DNA of 64,000 nt from Rhodobacteraceae bacterium HTCC2083 (GTDB lineage: Bacteria; Pseudomonadota; Alphaproteobacteria; Rhodobacterales; Rhodobacteraceae). The stretch covers positions 124,001 through 188,000 of the forward strand of contig DS995276.1 in assembly GCA_000156115.1 (NCBI GenBank). The letters run 5' to 3'. The notes beneath the pieces are model-generated. The model was given only the letters and a program-made list of their open reading frames with translations. It ran no database searches and had not been told where the DNA came from. This document shows, one piece after another, positions 63,788-64,000 of the stretch. Within the stretch, counting starts at the first letter, position 1. Each line of letters starts with the position of its first letter. The position numbers and the translations under genes are program-made.

Positions 63788-64000
63788 TTAATTTCGGACT
63801 GAAGGTGTTTCGACAACTAGACCTTCACCGCGAGATGCTAGATACAACTCAAGCGCTTTGAACTCTTCGCCGCCCTCTTTGAAAGGTTTCGCGCGAATGT
63901 TTTTCATGCAGCCTTTGAAACGGCCATGACTGGAATTCAGCTTGGCATTCTTAAGGCGGTATGTTGGGAAGCCGTTGATCTGACCTTGCGACAGGTGGTC
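63788..64000 (-). CDS. soxA: SoxA, diheme cytochrome c, C-terminal part only
   Basis: 71 codons reading out of the window, containing GQINGFPTYRLKNAKL, HGRFKGCMKNIRAKPF and the end ELYLASRGEG, VVETPSVRN. The Cys in FKGCMKNIRA is the conserved SoxA cysteine that ligates heme and carries the persulfide. The N-terminal domain lies beyond the end. Partner of SoxX, not visible here. Confidence 0.9.
   Translation of the reverse strand, partial: DHLSQGQINGFPTYRLKNAKLNSSHGRFKGCMKNIRAKPFKEGGEEFKALELYLASRGEGLVVETPSVRN

Overview
The window looks like part of the genome of a marine alphaproteobacterium of the Rhodobacteraceae (Roseobacter group). This rests on the sox order soxA-B-C-D-E-F, the many TRAP and ABC sugar-acid transport genes, the Gfo/Idh-rich sugar-acid clusters and the overall protein style. 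It is an inference from gene content; there is no rRNA gene to confirm it.

Layout. (1) 1-5.2 kb and 17.5-21.7 kb are two AT-richer accessory blocks with the same internal order: a tyrosine integrase (complete 3' part in block 1, a 285-nt remnant in block 2), an envelope gene (SH3-domain protein or L,D-transpeptidase), an integrase 3'-tail, a membrane-protein/winged-helix gene pair, another integrase 3'-tail, a 125-bp conserved block and a small coiled protein gene. In all there are six copies of the integrase 3' end, all on the + strand, with different cargo between them. An IS3-family element with a 5-bp target duplication has landed in the last codons of the sixth tail. (2) 5.2-17.5 kb, between the blocks, holds a C-terminally cut MOSC gene and a LacI-regulated carbohydrate or polyol operon (binding protein, two permeases, a 62-residue membrane protein, two ATPases, dihydroxyacetone-type kinase, LacI regulator, sugar isomerase/epimerase, Gfo/Idh dehydrogenase). 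It ends in a family A DNA polymerase fragment and a winged-helix-like gene preceded by three palindromes. (3) 21.8-24.4 kb is a set of dead fragments: htpG, pobA and an Fe(III) ABC permease and binding protein. (4) 24.6-53.5 kb is a large sugar-acid island. It has uronate enzymes (uxaC, uxuB, uxuA, uxaA, kdgK), two enolase-superfamily enzymes resembling 3,6-anhydrogalactonate and galactarolactone cycloisomerases, a TRAP transporter whose small subunit carries a frameshift, four Gfo/Idh/MocA dehydrogenases, two phytanoyl-CoA-type dioxygenases, a FadR-type regulator, an L-fuconate-like SDR plus FAH hydrolase pair, and a divergent idnD/idnO-like pair. Decayed hyi and ridA fragments follow. (5) 54.2-64 kb is the thiosulfate-oxidation locus: two metallo-beta-lactamase-fold genes, a YeeE/SoxT-like transporter, and soxF, E, D, C, B and the end of soxA.

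How it works together. The island points to use of algal or plant uronic acids and anhydro-sugar acids, imported by TRAP and ABC systems and funnelled through 2-keto-3-deoxygluconate. No Eda aldolase is in the window. The sox genes add electrons from thiosulfate. The most unusual structure is the pair of integrase-tail arrays. They look like cassettes added one after another at the 3' end of an integrase gene, and I do not recognise them as a described system.
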